Shown here piece by piece: positions 44,386 through 56,100 of a DNA stretch of 64,000 nucleotides (the stretch's first letter is position 1; each line of letters opens with the position of its first letter). The position numbers and the translations under genes are program-made. The notes under the pieces were generated by a model. That model made no database searches and was not told the origin of the DNA. It was given only the letters and a program-made list of their open reading frames with translations. The stretch is from Planctomycetota bacterium (GTDB taxonomy: Bacteria > Planctomycetota > Planctomycetia > Isosphaerales > Isosphaeraceae): assembly GCA_021791715.1 (NCBI GenBank), contig JAJYWB010000010.1, positions 41,627-105,626 of the forward strand, read 5' to 3'.

Positions 44386-45225
44386 GATTGCGGCTTCGCC
44401 GCGCCAGGCCATTTTACGCCGTTTTACATCATTCGTTCGGCTCGTTTAAGCGAGAAGAAAAACCGACTCGATTCGCCTACCGAATTGATCGCATCGAACG
44501 TTTTTCGCTCGATCTATTCGACCGATGCTCGGTTTACGCTGAAGCATTTTGAGCGTGCTTGGGAACGCGCGGCGAAAGCATGAATCAAGTTGTAAAACCA
44601 ACTCCGAAACCAGGCGATCCTCGTGGAGCGAGAATCGACGATCGTCCCGCGGAATCGTTAAATCGGTGGTATTTGGAACAAGTTGCGTGAAGGTCGCAAT
44701 CCAGACGGTTGAATTTTTCAATCGGGTCGGTTAGATTTGTCTCATCCGTGTGATCATCCGCCGGCTCATAATGTCGTTCCAGGCATTCTGGAGTCGCGTT
44801 TGGATTGGATCGTCTCCCTCCACGGTGATCTTTTCGCATTCTTTTTGGTATTCATCGTTCGCGGGCGAGCGGTTTTGATCGATCCAAGTACCTGTTAGGG
44901 GATCGGTACCGATCGCACGGCGTTCGGAATTCGCGGTTATTCGTTTACGGTGCATGATACGGAAGTCGGACGACTGTTCGCGTACCGATCCTTTATCATG
45001 ATTGCTTTTGAACTTGATGCCGAGTGCGCAAACGGATCCGAATTCGATTTGGATCGGCCGCCGATTTGCGCGAACAACGGTCGCTCGGCGATTGATCGGT
45101 TTCAGTTGTTTTAATCTCATTCGATTATCACGCGTTTTTCCGAACGATCTCGGCTCACGAGAGGGGTCGATCGATGAAAACGCGACACGACGACACCTGG
45201 GGAACGGGAAGAGGAGCAGACCTCG
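44386..45225. other. Upstream region of the 1391-residue protein gene; no supported gene
   Basis: 840 bp. The small ORFs here overlap on both strands, lack ribosome-binding sites and resemble no family I know. GAGGAG at about 45206-45211 is the likely ribosome-binding site for the gene starting at 45226. Confidence 0.4.
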
Positions 45226-48200
45226 ATGAGCGACTTGCATCGGCACGATCGGAGAGACGATTGGAATTCGCGGCGGAAGACGAGGCCGCGGCGACGCGTT
45301 CGGACGCCTCGGTTGGAACGGCTCGAGGATCGGACGATGCTCGACGTCGGTGGGGGCGCGAACATCGTCACCCAGGCGCCCGAGCAGTGGAAGCCCACCA
45401 ATACGAATCTCGCCGACTGGCAGAACGGGCCGATGGCGAACGAGGGACAAGATCTTGTTCAATTGTATCAGCAATACCTGAGTTACGAACAAAAACCGAC
45501 GACTTCGACTTTCACTTCTCCGTTCGCCGATCTGATTCAATTCAACGGCGCCGAAGTGGGCGTCGACGTGCGCACATATGGCAATTTTAGCACGGCTGAG
45601 ACGACGCTGCAGAATCTGGGATTGCAGGTCGTCGGGACGGACTCGACTTACGGGGTTTTCGACGGCTGGTTGCCGATTTCGGCGCTTCCCAAGTTGGCGT
45701 CGGCTTCGCAGGTGATCGGCGCTTCGCCGTTGTTCAAGCCTCAGTTTTACGGACAGGTTTATCAAGGTGAAGCGTACAACGAGGCGTTGACGACGATCGG
45801 ATCGACGCAGGCGATGAGTCAATTCAACGTCAACGGGAGCGGGGTGACCGTCGGGATTATTTCGGACAGCGTCAATCAGTACGGCGGAGGGTTGGCGCAG
45901 TCGTACAGCACGGGGGATCTCAATCCCGCGCAGCCGGTGAAAGTTCTGCAGGACGGTCCCGCGGGCTCGACCGACGAGGGTCGCGCGATGGCCGAGAATG
46001 TGCACGACATCGCGCCCGGCGCGCAACTCGCGTTCTCCTCGGCCGACGGCGCGACGGGTCTTTTCAGCGACACGACGTTCGCTCAAAGCGTGATCAACCT
46101 GGCTCAGCAGGCGAAAGCTCGCGTCATCGCCGACGACGTCGGGGTGGCCGACGATCCGTATTTTCAATCCGGCATCATCGGTCAAGCGATTCAGCAAGTC
46201 GTTACGCAAAATAATGTTTCCTATTTTAGTGCGGCCGCCAACATGGGTCCGTACGAGGGCTATTTGTCGCAATTTCGCGGGGTGAGCGCGACGGTCGGTT
46301 CGCTTGGTTCGGGGACGTTTATGAACTTCAACCCGACTCCAGGACAAACATCGACCGAGTTGCCGATTTCGATCACGGGGACGAGCCAGAACAATCCGGC
46401 GATCTTCGATTTTCAGTTCGATCAGCCGTGGTACACGTCGAACGGCGTGACATCACAAGTGAACATGTATCTTTTGGATTCGAGCGGGAACGTGGTGGCT
46501 TCGGGGACGACCGACACGACGGCGACTCAGCAACCCTGGCAATTTTTCGGCGAGGTGGGCGACGGAAATTATTATGTGGCGATTCAGCTCGTCAAGGGAC
46601 CGGCGCCGAATTATGTGCAATTCCGGAATTTCAATGAGAACGTGACGGTTCAGGTTTCGTCTCAATTTGGTTCGGCGGGCTCGACGTATTATCCGTCGAC
46701 GGGGGGGCATGATACCGATCCTTACGCGATCGGCGTGGCCGCTATGCCGTGGTGGGATTCGTCGCCCTGGATGAACGTTTCGCAAGTGAATTCGGAACCG
46801 TTCAGTTCGACTGGGCCGGTGATTTACGATCTGACGCCGAGCGGTCAACCGACGACTCCGCAGGTTCGTTTGGCGCCCGATATCACCGCGCCCGACGGCG
46901 GCAACACGTCGTTTTTCATTCCCGGCTTTTTACTTGATACGAGCAACCCTCCGTTTCCGGGAGAGGCGGCGAGCACGACGAATCTGGCGCAGCCGAACTT
47001 GCCGGTGTTTTTCGGCACGTCGTCGGCGACTCCGAACGCGGCCGCCGTCGCGGCGTTGATGCTTCAGCTCAACCCGAATCTGACCGAGGCGGACATCAAG
47101 CAGGCGATGATCGAATCGACGATCCCGATGAACGGTACGCCCAAGGGAACCTGGGACAGCCAGGCGGGGTGGGGATTGATCCAGGCGGTCGGGGCGTTGA
47201 CCGCGGCTTCCGAATCGTTCACGACGACTCTCGTTACGTCGTCTCCCGCGTCTCCGGTCGTTTTCGGTCAACCCGTTAATTTTATCGCGACGGTGGCTTC
47301 GAGCGGCGGAACGACGCCGACGGGAACGGTCGAATTTTTCGTCGGCACGAACCAGATCGGCTCGGCGTCGTTGAACGGATCGGGGCAGGCGGTTCTTACA
47401 GGCTACACGGGCTTGACGATCGGAACCGACCAGATTACCGCGACATATCTAGGCAATTCGACGTTCCTCACGAGTACGTCGGCGCCTTATATGCTGCTCG
47501 TTCAGCCCGCGGCGCCGATCTTGTCGATCACTTCGTCGCAAACGCCGATCGGCTTCGGTCAATCGCTGACGATCACGGCGCAAATGACCGTGCCGAGCCC
47601 GAGCACCGCGATCGTCTCGGGCTACGGCTTGCTCTTCGACGGATCGACCGTGCTCGCCTCGGGATCCCTCTATAACGGGACGTTACAATACACGACCTCC
47701 AATTTATTGGTGGGCAATCATAATATTACATTCGAATATCTGGGGAATTCACAGTTCGCACCCGTGAACGACAATTCATCCCCTTATCAGCAGGTGGTTC
47801 AAGCGGGAACGCCGACGGTCGGCTTGCAGGTTTCTCCCCTTAGCCCCGCGCCGATGTTGGGACAGCAGCTTACGCTGACGGCGACGGTGACGGGACAACC
47901 GGGCGCCCCCGCGAGCCCGACGGGGACGGTTTCGTTCATGGACGGAACGACCGTGCTCGCGACCGAAAATCTGGTCAATGGAGTCGCGACTTACGAGACG
48001 AGTTTCGCGGTCGGTCCGCAAGACGTCACAGCGGTGTACAACGGCGATTCCAATTATGCGACGAAAACCTCGGCCGCGTCGAATTTCAACGTCGGGCCCG
48101 CGATCGCGACCGTTCAGTTGTCGGTCCCGCAGAGTTACCTGCCGCTCGGGCAAGGAGAAACGATCGCGGCGTCGGTCGCTTCATTGGTGGGCGTGCCGAC

Positions 48201-49401
48201 GGGGAACGTCGAATTGCTTGAGGGAACGACGCCGATCGCGACCTCGACGATCGTCGGCGGGATCGCGACGTTCATCCTTCAGCCGGCTCAGTTCAACATG
48301 GGTCCGAACACGTTCACGGCGGTTTACGAGGGTGATACGAACTTCACCACGCAAACGTCTTCATCCGTGAACGTGTATTACGGGACGGTGGCGACGACGA
48401 CGGCGATCGCGACGGCTTCACCGACGGGATATTTCGACGAGCCGCTCACTCTTTATACCCGCGTTTCGTCTCCCGCGTCGTCGGTGGGTCCGGTGAACGG
48501 AGCGGTGACGTTCTACGCGGGAAGTACGCCGTTGGGGACGATTCAGGTCCAAAACGGAGTCGGCTCGCTCGTGATCGGATCGCTTCCCGTCGGCCAAACG
48601 ACCTTAAGCGCGGTGTTCGGAGGAACGGCGGAATTCGCCGCTTCGCAATCGGCGCCGGCGGTTCAAACGACGATCGCGGCGCCGACGACGATCGCACTTT
48701 CGACGTCGGTCGACCCGTCGACTTATGGTCAACCCGTCGTTCTCTCGGCGCAGGTTGCGACCGCGCTTCCCACGACGGGCGTCGCGCCGACGGGGACGGT
48801 CGTCTTCCTTTCGAGCGGTCATTATGTGGGCGCCGCGGCCGTTTCCGGAGGAGTCGCTTCGATCACGGTTCCGTTCGTCGAAACCGGGCAAACGCTCCCC
48901 CTCACCGCGGTTTATCAAGGAAACGTCGATTTCCAATCGTCTTTATCCAACGAAGTGAACCAGACGATCAATCCCGCGAGCAGCGGGCTCATTCTCAGCT
49001 CTCGACTGGTTCCCTTCGGTCGAATGCTTGTCGAACAATTCACGATTTCAACAGTTTCTCCAATCTCGAGCTCGAACGGAGTCGCGCCGCCGAGCGGCGA
49101 CATCACGCTCTTCTCTAGTTCTCCCCCGCCGGCTTACCTACTGCAGGGACGATCCGTACGTGTGCCGACGGGGATTCTCAATTTCATCGTCAGGCCCGGC
49201 TTCGCCGAACGTCCCAACGTTCAGGAATTGAAGCTCGCGTATTTCTTGGCCAATCGGTCGCCGTTCACGCAGGGTCGAATCGTCGGCGGGTCGGCGGTCT
49301 TCGATATCCCGCTCAACCGGGCCCGCAATCGTTATTTCCAGGCGATTTACGGCGGCGACGCGAACTTCGGATCAAGTCAATCCAATATCATCACAGGTTA
49401 A
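45226..49401 (+). CDS. Large exported protein: subtilase-like domain with altered triad plus seven Ig-like repeats
   Basis: 1391 residues. The N-terminus is basic and carries the sorting motif PRLERLEDRTML (about 28-39) with no hydrophobic signal. The subtilase-like domain (about 180-665) keeps GTSSATPNAAAVAAL with Ser S599, oxyanion Asn N339 in YFSAAANMG, and Asp D214 in IISDSVN. The His position, in the stretch before HDIAPGA, reads DEGRAMAE, with Glu E251 where S8 peptidases have His; sedolisins have Glu there. After about 665 come seven Ig-like repeats of about 90-100 residues (patterns FGQPVNFIATV, YGQPVVLSAQV, PTGTVEFF, AVYNGDSNYAT, ending FQAIYGGDANFGSSQSN) typical of extracellular stalks. 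The first 670 residues are closely paralogous to the giant protein encoded on the opposite strand (50107-61131). Confidence 0.88.
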   Translation: MSDLHRHDRRDDWNSRRKTRPRRRVRTPRLERLEDRTMLDVGGGANIVTQAPEQWKPTNTNLADWQNGPMANEGQDLVQLYQQYLSYEQKPTTSTFTSPFADLIQFNGAEVGVDVRTYGNFSTAETTLQNLGLQVVGTDSTYGVFDGWLPISALPKLASASQVIGASPLFKPQFYGQVYQGEAYNEALTTIGSTQAMSQFNVNGSGVTVGIISDSVNQYGGGLAQSYSTGDLNPAQPVKVLQDGPAGSTDEGRAMAENVHDIAPGAQLAFSSADGATGLFSDTTFAQSVINLAQQAKARVIADDVGVADDPYFQSGIIGQAIQQVVTQNNVSYFSAAANMGPYEGYLSQFRGVSATVGSLGSGTFMNFNPTPGQTSTELPISITGTSQNNPAIFDFQFDQPWYTSNGVTSQVNMYLLDSSGNVVASGTTDTTATQQPWQFFGEVGDGNYYVAIQLVKGPAPNYVQFRNFNENVTVQVSSQFGSAGSTYYPSTGGHDTDPYAIGVAAMPWWDSSPWMNVSQVNSEPFSSTGPVIYDLTPSGQPTTPQVRLAPDITAPDGGNTSFFIPGFLLDTSNPPFPGEAASTTNLAQPNLPVFFGTSSATPNAAAVAALMLQLNPNLTEADIKQAMIESTIPMNGTPKGTWDSQAGWGLIQAVGALTAASESFTTTLVTSSPASPVVFGQPVNFIATVASSGGTTPTGTVEFFVGTNQIGSASLNGSGQAVLTGYTGLTIGTDQITATYLGNSTFLTSTSAPYMLLVQPAAPILSITSSQTPIGFGQSLTITAQMTVPSPSTAIVSGYGLLFDGSTVLASGSLYNGTLQYTTSNLLVGNHNITFEYLGNSQFAPVNDNSSPYQQVVQAGTPTVGLQVSPLSPAPMLGQQLTLTATVTGQPGAPASPTGTVSFMDGTTVLATENLVNGVATYETSFAVGPQDVTAVYNGDSNYATKTSAASNFNVGPAIATVQLSVPQSYLPLGQGETIAASVASLVGVPTGNVELLEGTTPIATSTIVGGIATFILQPAQFNMGPNTFTAVYEGDTNFTTQTSSSVNVYYGTVATTTAIATASPTGYFDEPLTLYTRVSSPASSVGPVNGAVTFYAGSTPLGTIQVQNGVGSLVIGSLPVGQTTLSAVFGGTAEFAASQSAPAVQTTIAAPTTIALSTSVDPSTYGQPVVLSAQVATALPTTGVAPTGTVVFLSSGHYVGAAAVSGGVASITVPFVETGQTLPLTAVYQGNVDFQSSLSNEVNQTINPASSGLILSSRLVPFGRMLVEQFTISTVSPISSSNGVAPPSGDITLFSSSPPPAYLLQGRSVRVPTGILNFIVRPGFAERPNVQELKLAYFLANRSPFTQGRIVGGSAVFDIPLNRARNRYFQAIYGGDANFGSSQSNIITG

Positions 49402-49489
49402 CACTTTGTGACTCGATTGATTCATCGTCAAGCGACGCTTATCGATTAGCGATGGATTCGCGTACCGATCAATAAAAAACAATGGATCG

Positions 49490-49531
49490 AAGGCCGATCG
49501 TTCGGAAACGAATCGATCGGCCTTTTTTTAT
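49490..49531 (+). terminator. Strong intrinsic terminator after the 1391-residue protein gene
   Basis: AAGGCCGATCG pairs with CGATCGGCCTT, extended inward by TTCG and CGAA around a GAAA loop with one bulged base, and followed by seven T. It lies 88 nt past the stop codon. Confidence 0.9.
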
Positions 49532-49586
49532 TCGATCGCTCTTCGCTCGGCGTTTTCGGCGGTGAGTCAATCGTTATCGTCCCTGC

Positions 49587-49893
49587 GAGGCGATCCGGAA
49601 AGAAATCCGCATATTCGGCGTGATTTTCGGGGTAACCCGAAATGGGCGGTTCGAACGAAATCCGGGAGGGCGTACCTGCCGCTGAGCCACATTATTACAT
49701 TTTCTTTTCTTGACGGCGAAAACGGCCACCTCCCCGGTGTTTATGAAAAGAGGCTCACCGGGAGGTTCGCCCTCCCAAACAAAAATAACTGAACATTTAT
49801 ATTTCTGTGAAATGCAAATTATTTGATGTATTAGCGCCGAAACGCGTATAATCGAGCCGCTATCGCCGAGAGAGATTTTCCGGATAGCCTCTG
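49587..49893. repeat. MITE/REP-like element, copy C, with terminal inverted repeats
   Basis: 307 bp bounded by GAGGCGATCCGGAAAG on the left and TTTTCCGGATAGCCTC on the right, whose reverse complement is GAGGCTATCCGGAAAA. One degenerate left arm lies at about 49664-49687, and a perfect right arm at 49752-49776. The 3' portion (GCGCCGAAACGCGTATAAT and onward) matches the end of copy B. It lies between two convergent paralogous genes. It has no coding capacity. Confidence 0.85.
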
Positions 49894-49984
49894 AGGAACG
49901 TGATAACGGCGATCGGCGGAGAGATAACAGGGAAATTCCATCGCTTTACACTTCAAGTTTCGGCGATATCACGCCGATTGCGCA

Positions 49985-50022
49985 AGAAAAAAGCCCGCCG
50001 CGTTGGACCGCGACGGGCTTTG
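49985..50022 (-). terminator. Intrinsic terminator for the giant minus-strand gene
   Basis: AAAGCCCG and CGGGCTTT flank a CGCG/CGCG inner stem with a TTGGAC loop; on the minus strand it is followed by six T. It lies about 85 nt past the stop of the giant gene. Confidence 0.85.
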
Positions 50023-50106
50023 GAGCGTTTTGAACTCGAATCGAAGCGATTCGGCGGCGATTATGGATTCGACCGCCGAATCGACCGGGGTTATTAGAAC
50101 GTATGA

Positions 50107-53100
50107 TCAACCTTTCCGTTTTTGCTGCGATCGAGCCTTGAGCGCCCTTTCGTAGGCGGCGAAGGCCGATCGCGAAGCGGTCGGGTGATACGTCGCAACC
50201 GTGTGGCCCGCGTAATGGCCGCGGAACCGGTTAAAGCCGGGGTGACGAACGGGCGATCCCGAAACCGCGCCCGGCGAAGCGGCCGGCGGCGGTGTGAAGC
50301 TCATCACCGGCTGAGGTTGCGATCCCGATCCCGTTCCCGATCCCGCCGGAGTCGTGCTTACGGCGACTGGAGCTGGAGCGAGTTGGATCGAATCCTGGAA
50401 GCCCGATATCGGTAAATTCGTCGAGCTGACGATCGACCCCGACGGGATCGCGACGTTCACGGTTCCGCCGGAAGGAGCGAATTGTCCGGAAAGGTTGAAC
50501 TGAACCGTGTCGCTGTTGATCCAACTGAGACTCGATACCGTCGGCGGGTTGGTGCTTGAGGTAACCCCCGGTCCGCTGAGGATCAGATCGGTCGGAGTGA
50601 CCGACGATTGCTGAACGGGCTGGGAGAAGTGAACGACGATCGAGTTCGGACTGTTTTCGTTCATTCCCGCGGCGAACATCTCGCCGCCTGGGGCGAGCGA
50701 AGTGGTCGTGACGCCGAAAGAAGTAGACGAAGGTTGATAATAGAACGCCCCGATGCTGGCGGGACCGAATCCCGGCCGACCTCGGCCTGGAATTTGGACG
50801 GGCGATCGGTACTCGAAATCGACCGCGGGTGCGACCGGGCCGTACGCGTTGTTGATCGCGACCGACGGAAGCGTGAGGTCGAAGCTCGTTTCTCCGGGGA
50901 AGAGGAAGAGCGCGGGTCCCGAAGCGCCGGGCCGAGGATCGACCGGAGACACGAAAGCGGGATTGCCCGTGATGTTGCCGAGAGGATCGGGATTCGGCCC
51001 CAAAATCGCCGGATCAAACCCTCCGCCGATGTTGTAACCCGCCCAATACGGCAAGGTGTCGCTTTGTCCGTTCCCCTGGAAGAGATTGGCCGTGACATAC
51101 ATGAGATTCGGGATCGTGGCGCCGATTCCGAAACCGTTGCGAGCCGAGGTCAGATCGTGATTCTCCCAGATGATGTTATTGGCGAGCACCGCCATCCCGG
51201 GGGTTGAAGCCGTCGCGTATAAAACCAGGCCGAAATTGGTGTTAAACACCAAATCGTTATTGAAAACGTCGATCGGTTGCTGGAGCGACGACGTGTTCGC
51301 CGCGGGGTTGAGGTAAATTCCGTAATTGTTGCCGGCGATCACGTTCGTTTCGATCGTCGGGGTCCCCGCGTCGCCTCCCGAAGTCGTGACGTCGATCCCC
51401 GAATTATTCACGATGAAATAATTCTTGTCGATCAACACATCGGAATTACTAACGTACATACCGATCGACGCGGTGTTGATCGGTCCGGTCGCGGGATTGC
51501 CGACGAGCGAGCTGGTGATCGTGAATCCCGAGATTTCGGTGGGAGCCTCGGGAATGCTGATCAGGTTCACCGCGGCGACGGCGATCGCGGTCGTTCCCTG
51601 CGCGACCTGAGGCGATCGAATGATCGTCTGGATCGCGCTACCGGGAATCCAGGTGCTGTCGGTGCTCGAAGGCGAAGCCGAGAGAACCCGGACGAGCGAC
51701 TTGAGCATGATCGTGGGATTGTTGGGGTCGGTATAAACGCCGGGCAACACCGCGACGATATCCCCGATCTTCGCGGCTTGAATTCCCGCGGTGATCGTCG
51801 GGAACGGATTCTCACGCGTTCCCTCCGCCGCGGTCGCGTTGGTGATGAACGACGCCGGTCCGACATATTCAATATGAACATTCGCCGGATTGAAGACCGC
51901 GAACTGAAGGACGAAATCGCTTCCCGGCGAACCGTTCCCCGAGGGGAACGTTCCATTGAACGTTCCGTCGAGGGGATTGCCGGCGATATCGATGATCGGC
52001 GCCGATCCCGTTCCCTTAAGCGTCAACTGATAAAGGTCGTTGGGGAGGTTCGCCGGCAACGTGAACGTGATCGTCATCCCGCCGAGCGGGGTGTGATTGA
52101 CCGTGACGCCCAAGTTCGCCAAATTCACGGGATATGTGACGTTCGACGAATTGCCGAACGTTCCCGTTCCCCCCGATCCGACGAGCGTCACCGAACTCGA
52201 AGTGATGCTCGGAAGATAAATCGTCTTATTAAAAGTGACCGACACGTCGACTTGACCGTTTTGATCAAGTGTCGCGACGCTGTTGGGAGCGGGACTCGCC
52301 GCGGTGACCACGGGAGCGTTCGTATCGATGATAAACGGCGTTTGCGCGTTCGGCGCGGTCGGATCCGAAAGCGTGTTGCCGCTGGCGTCGACGACACGAA
52401 CGCGAGCGATGCTGTATCCCGTATCCTGATTGTTGGGATTCGGGATCACATTGCCGTTGGAATCGACCGAATAGAGCGCGTCGAGCGTTCCATCGGGGCC
52501 GACCTTGTAAGGCGAATTCGGTAACGGCGTCGAAACCTGAATCGAGAAATCGCCGTTCGCGTTCGTGACGCCCGAGCCGACGTTCAGCAAGTTGAACACG
52601 CCGTTCCCCGCGGTCGAAACGTCGACGACGACGTTTTGCCCTGCGACGGGTTTGTTCTCAAGGAACGGATCGACGACTTGCCCCGTGAAGATCGGCAAAA
52701 CGTTGTTGGTGATACCGTCTCGCACGTTCGAGTCGGTCGAGGCCGCCATCACAAACTGGCCGTTGATCGCGGGTTGACCGATCGTGAACGTCACCTGGAA
52801 ATTGCTGCCCGGGAAACCCGTTCCCGAGGGAAGCGGCAACTGATTGCCGTTGGCGTCGAGATTCGACCCGTCGAGAGCGTTCCCCTGGGGATCGCGAATC
52901 GGATTCGCCCCCGTCCCCTCAAGGATGATCCGATACATGTCGTCGGGAAGGACGAGCCCCTGATTGGCGAGGTTGATCGTAACAGTATCGGTCGTATTGT
53001 TATAAACCAACTTGCCTTGCAGGTTGATGAACCGATCGAGCGGGCTGTTGTTGTTGCCGAAGATCCCGTCGTTGCCCGATTCTTCGAGCAGAACCGAAAG

Positions 53101-56100
53101 CCCGTTGATCGTCGACGGGTCGAGCTGCTTGTTGAACTGGAACGAGATCGAGAGAGGATCGACAAGCGTACCGCCGATCCCGCCGACGTTGTAAATATTG
53201 GTGACGATCGGCTGTCCACCCGGAATCGAACTGGGAACGAGCGCGGTCACTCCCGTCACCTCTGGGGGATTGAACGTGCGGTATTCATAGGCGCCGATAT
53301 CAAAGAACGGCCGACTGCCGAAGCCGATATTGGTCGAATTCGGATCTTTTTGGCGCAAGTTCCCCAGGATATCGCGTTCGCCGCCGATCGGCATATACCA
53401 ATATGTGTCGGTTCCAGGGATCGTCGCGGTGCCGTTATAGGCGCCGGGCGTGCCGGGCAGAACGGGAACGAATTGATCGACGAACGTTCGGCTCGGGTAA
53501 CCCGGCAAGGTGACGAGATCCTGAGGCGTCGGGTTTGCGAAATCGCCCAGTCGCCCGGTCGTATTACGAACCCCGACGGTATCGTTCGTTCCCAAAAATT
53601 GATCATAAATTGGGAACAATTGCATACCGGTGAGATCGGGACCGAATTCGCTACGTGCCGAATCGATCGCCGCCGAATTCCCCTGGAGCGCGAAGTTGCC
53701 GGCGGAAGCGTCGACGAATTCAGGGTTACCGAGAACGGGGTTGTTGTTCCCTCCCCAGCCACCCTGGTCGCTGCCGGGGTTGTTGATCGAAACGCCGACG
53801 CCGTCGGTCCCGTCTTGATAGAACAGGTTGTACTGCCCCTGGCTGTTCGATCCGCCGCCCCCCAGCATGCCGTTCGTCAAAATCGAATACTGCGAATCAT
53901 TGCTGAAGATATTGTCCATCGCCAGGAAATCGACGAACGCCTGGTCGTTGCTGGGACTGGCGACATACGTTTGCGCCTGCACCTCGATGCCGACGTTATC
54001 GTTATAGAACGTGTCGTTCAAGAACACCGCGTAGAACGGTGAAAGCTGATTGGTGATGTTGTTCGTCAGCGTCGGTCCGTTCAGCATCGCCCCGATCGGC
54101 ATATTCGAGATCGTGTCGTTCGACATGTAAACATAAGCGGGTTTACCTTCGAGCGAGCTGAAGAAGTAATTCGGCGGGGTTCCGAAGTTGAACGCCCCAT
54201 ATCCACCGAGCGTGCCGACGTCGCGAGCGAGCAATCCCGGGCCAGGGTATGTCGTCACTCCCGTATCGGAGAAATCGTTGAGATTCGAATTTGTGATTGG
54301 AATCATCTGGGGGGTGTTGTTTTGCAACAGCGGAACAACCTGGCCCGTCAGCGGGTTGATGCCGAATTCTTGCAGTGAGGTCCCTTCGTTGTAGGTGACA
54401 GATCCGGTCGCGTTGATGACATTGGCGATATCCGACAACCCGCCCCCCTGAACCTGAATCCCCGTGATGTAGCTGATCTGGGCGTTGTCGATCATGCTCC
54501 CCTGGCGAGGGTCGTACACGTTGAAATTGGGCTCGGAGTTGCCGCCGAAGACGATCAATCCGCCGTCGCCCGCCGCGGGAGCTTGCGTACTACCGGTGAT
54601 CACCTGATCCATCGTCACGCCGCGAACCGTCGTACCGACGGAATTATCATAAATCGACGTGATGATCGCGGGAACGCGCGGTTGGTGAGTCGTTTCGTTG
54701 CCGGGGATGCCGAGAATTCGGAGTTGGCTCCAAACGCCGGGTCCGAAGAACGGAGCGACGGGAGGAACCAAACCGTTATCGACGCCGACCAGGAAACCGG
54801 CGCCGCCGTTCTCGCTTGAAGTCGTTCCACCGGTACCCGTCGCAGGAGGTGCGGTCCCATTGAGAAGCTTGACGATCACAGATTGCCCCGGATAGGGAAT
54901 CGTCGATCCGTCGGCGAGCAGAGTTCCTCCCAACTGGCTTTGAATCGTCAGCGAGACCGAAGGTGGGGGAACGTCTTCAAACTGGTTGGCGTTCGGCAGA
55001 GGAGTGGGGATGAACCCGGGAAACGAGCTTCCCGATGGACCGAGAACGATCGTGCCTCGCAGCACATAGGTGATGTCGGTTAGATCCCAGATCGAATTGA
55101 CGTTCAAATTGGAGCCGCCGTTCGGCAAAGTACCTCCCGTCAGCACCGCGAGGCCGTTGATGCCGTTCCCCACCAACACGTTTCCATGAATGAAGGGATT
55201 GCCCGAATTGAGCGGAGTGAGCGGGTTGGTCGCTGGTAAACCATCGGGCTGCACCGCCATCGGAGCGTCGATATTGTAATAAAAATTATTATTAGCAATA
55301 TATGCGTAGGTTCCAACGCCGCCTTGAAGCTCGAAATTGAGCACGTTCATCGACGGGACGGTGTTGTTGGGATAATTGACCTCGCCGCCGCCGTATTGGA
55401 ACGTCGCGCCCGTGATCACCGCTCGGGCGCCCGAAATGATCGCGATCGCGCCCCAACGAGCGAGCGCGGGAACGTTTGTCGGCGTCGGCTGATTCGCCCC
55501 GCCGCTGTTCAAAACGTCGTTGGGCGCGACGATCGTGGTGACCGCGCCCGTCGTCGGATCGGTGTACGTCGTCGACGCGGTGTTGTCGTAAATCGACGTG
55601 AACATCGTCGTCGCGACGTTCGTGTTCGGAGCCTTGAATCCGGGAGTCGTCGGTCCGAAACTCTGATTCTGATCGTACTCGTTCATGTAAGTACGATCGC
55701 CGATGTTGATGCTCCCCGTCGGAAAAACGGTGATCCCCGTCCCCCGCAGGAATTTCATCATCATACCGGGATTGATGTACAATCGATTGTTTGTGGAAGC
55801 GGTGTTTCCGCCGTACTGATACTGTTGGCCGATATACAGTTCGGTTGTCAGGATATACGGATAAGGCGAATTGAGGACGTAATTGAGCACGCCGTCGGGC
55901 GCCGTCGGCTGGTACGGCATCGAGTTCGTCGCCTCGGCGACCCCGTTGAATTCGGGCCGAATCCAGATCGCGTTGATCCCGTTATCGTACATCGTCAACC
56001 CGCGAATCAGCGGGCCTTGCGCGATCGAATCCCACAACAGCGAATCGACGTCGGCCGAGATCGCCGCCTGCGCCGTGGCGAGCGCCGCGTTCTCGTTGGG

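Noticed and set aside
44446..44721. 91-codon minus-strand ORF before the 1391-residue protein gene
   Set aside because: No ribosome-binding site, no recognisable domain, and an equally open frame on the other strand; kept as non-coding for lack of evidence.
44731..46347. 538-codon minus-strand ORF
   Set aside because: It is mostly antisense to the conserved head of the 1391-residue protein and its translation is Arg-rich, resembling no family.
52636..54042. Long plus-strand ORF (468 codons) antisense to the giant gene
   Set aside because: The translation is Arg/Val/Asp-rich with no domain, while the opposite strand encodes a coherent protein; long antisense frames arise from this genome's codon bias.
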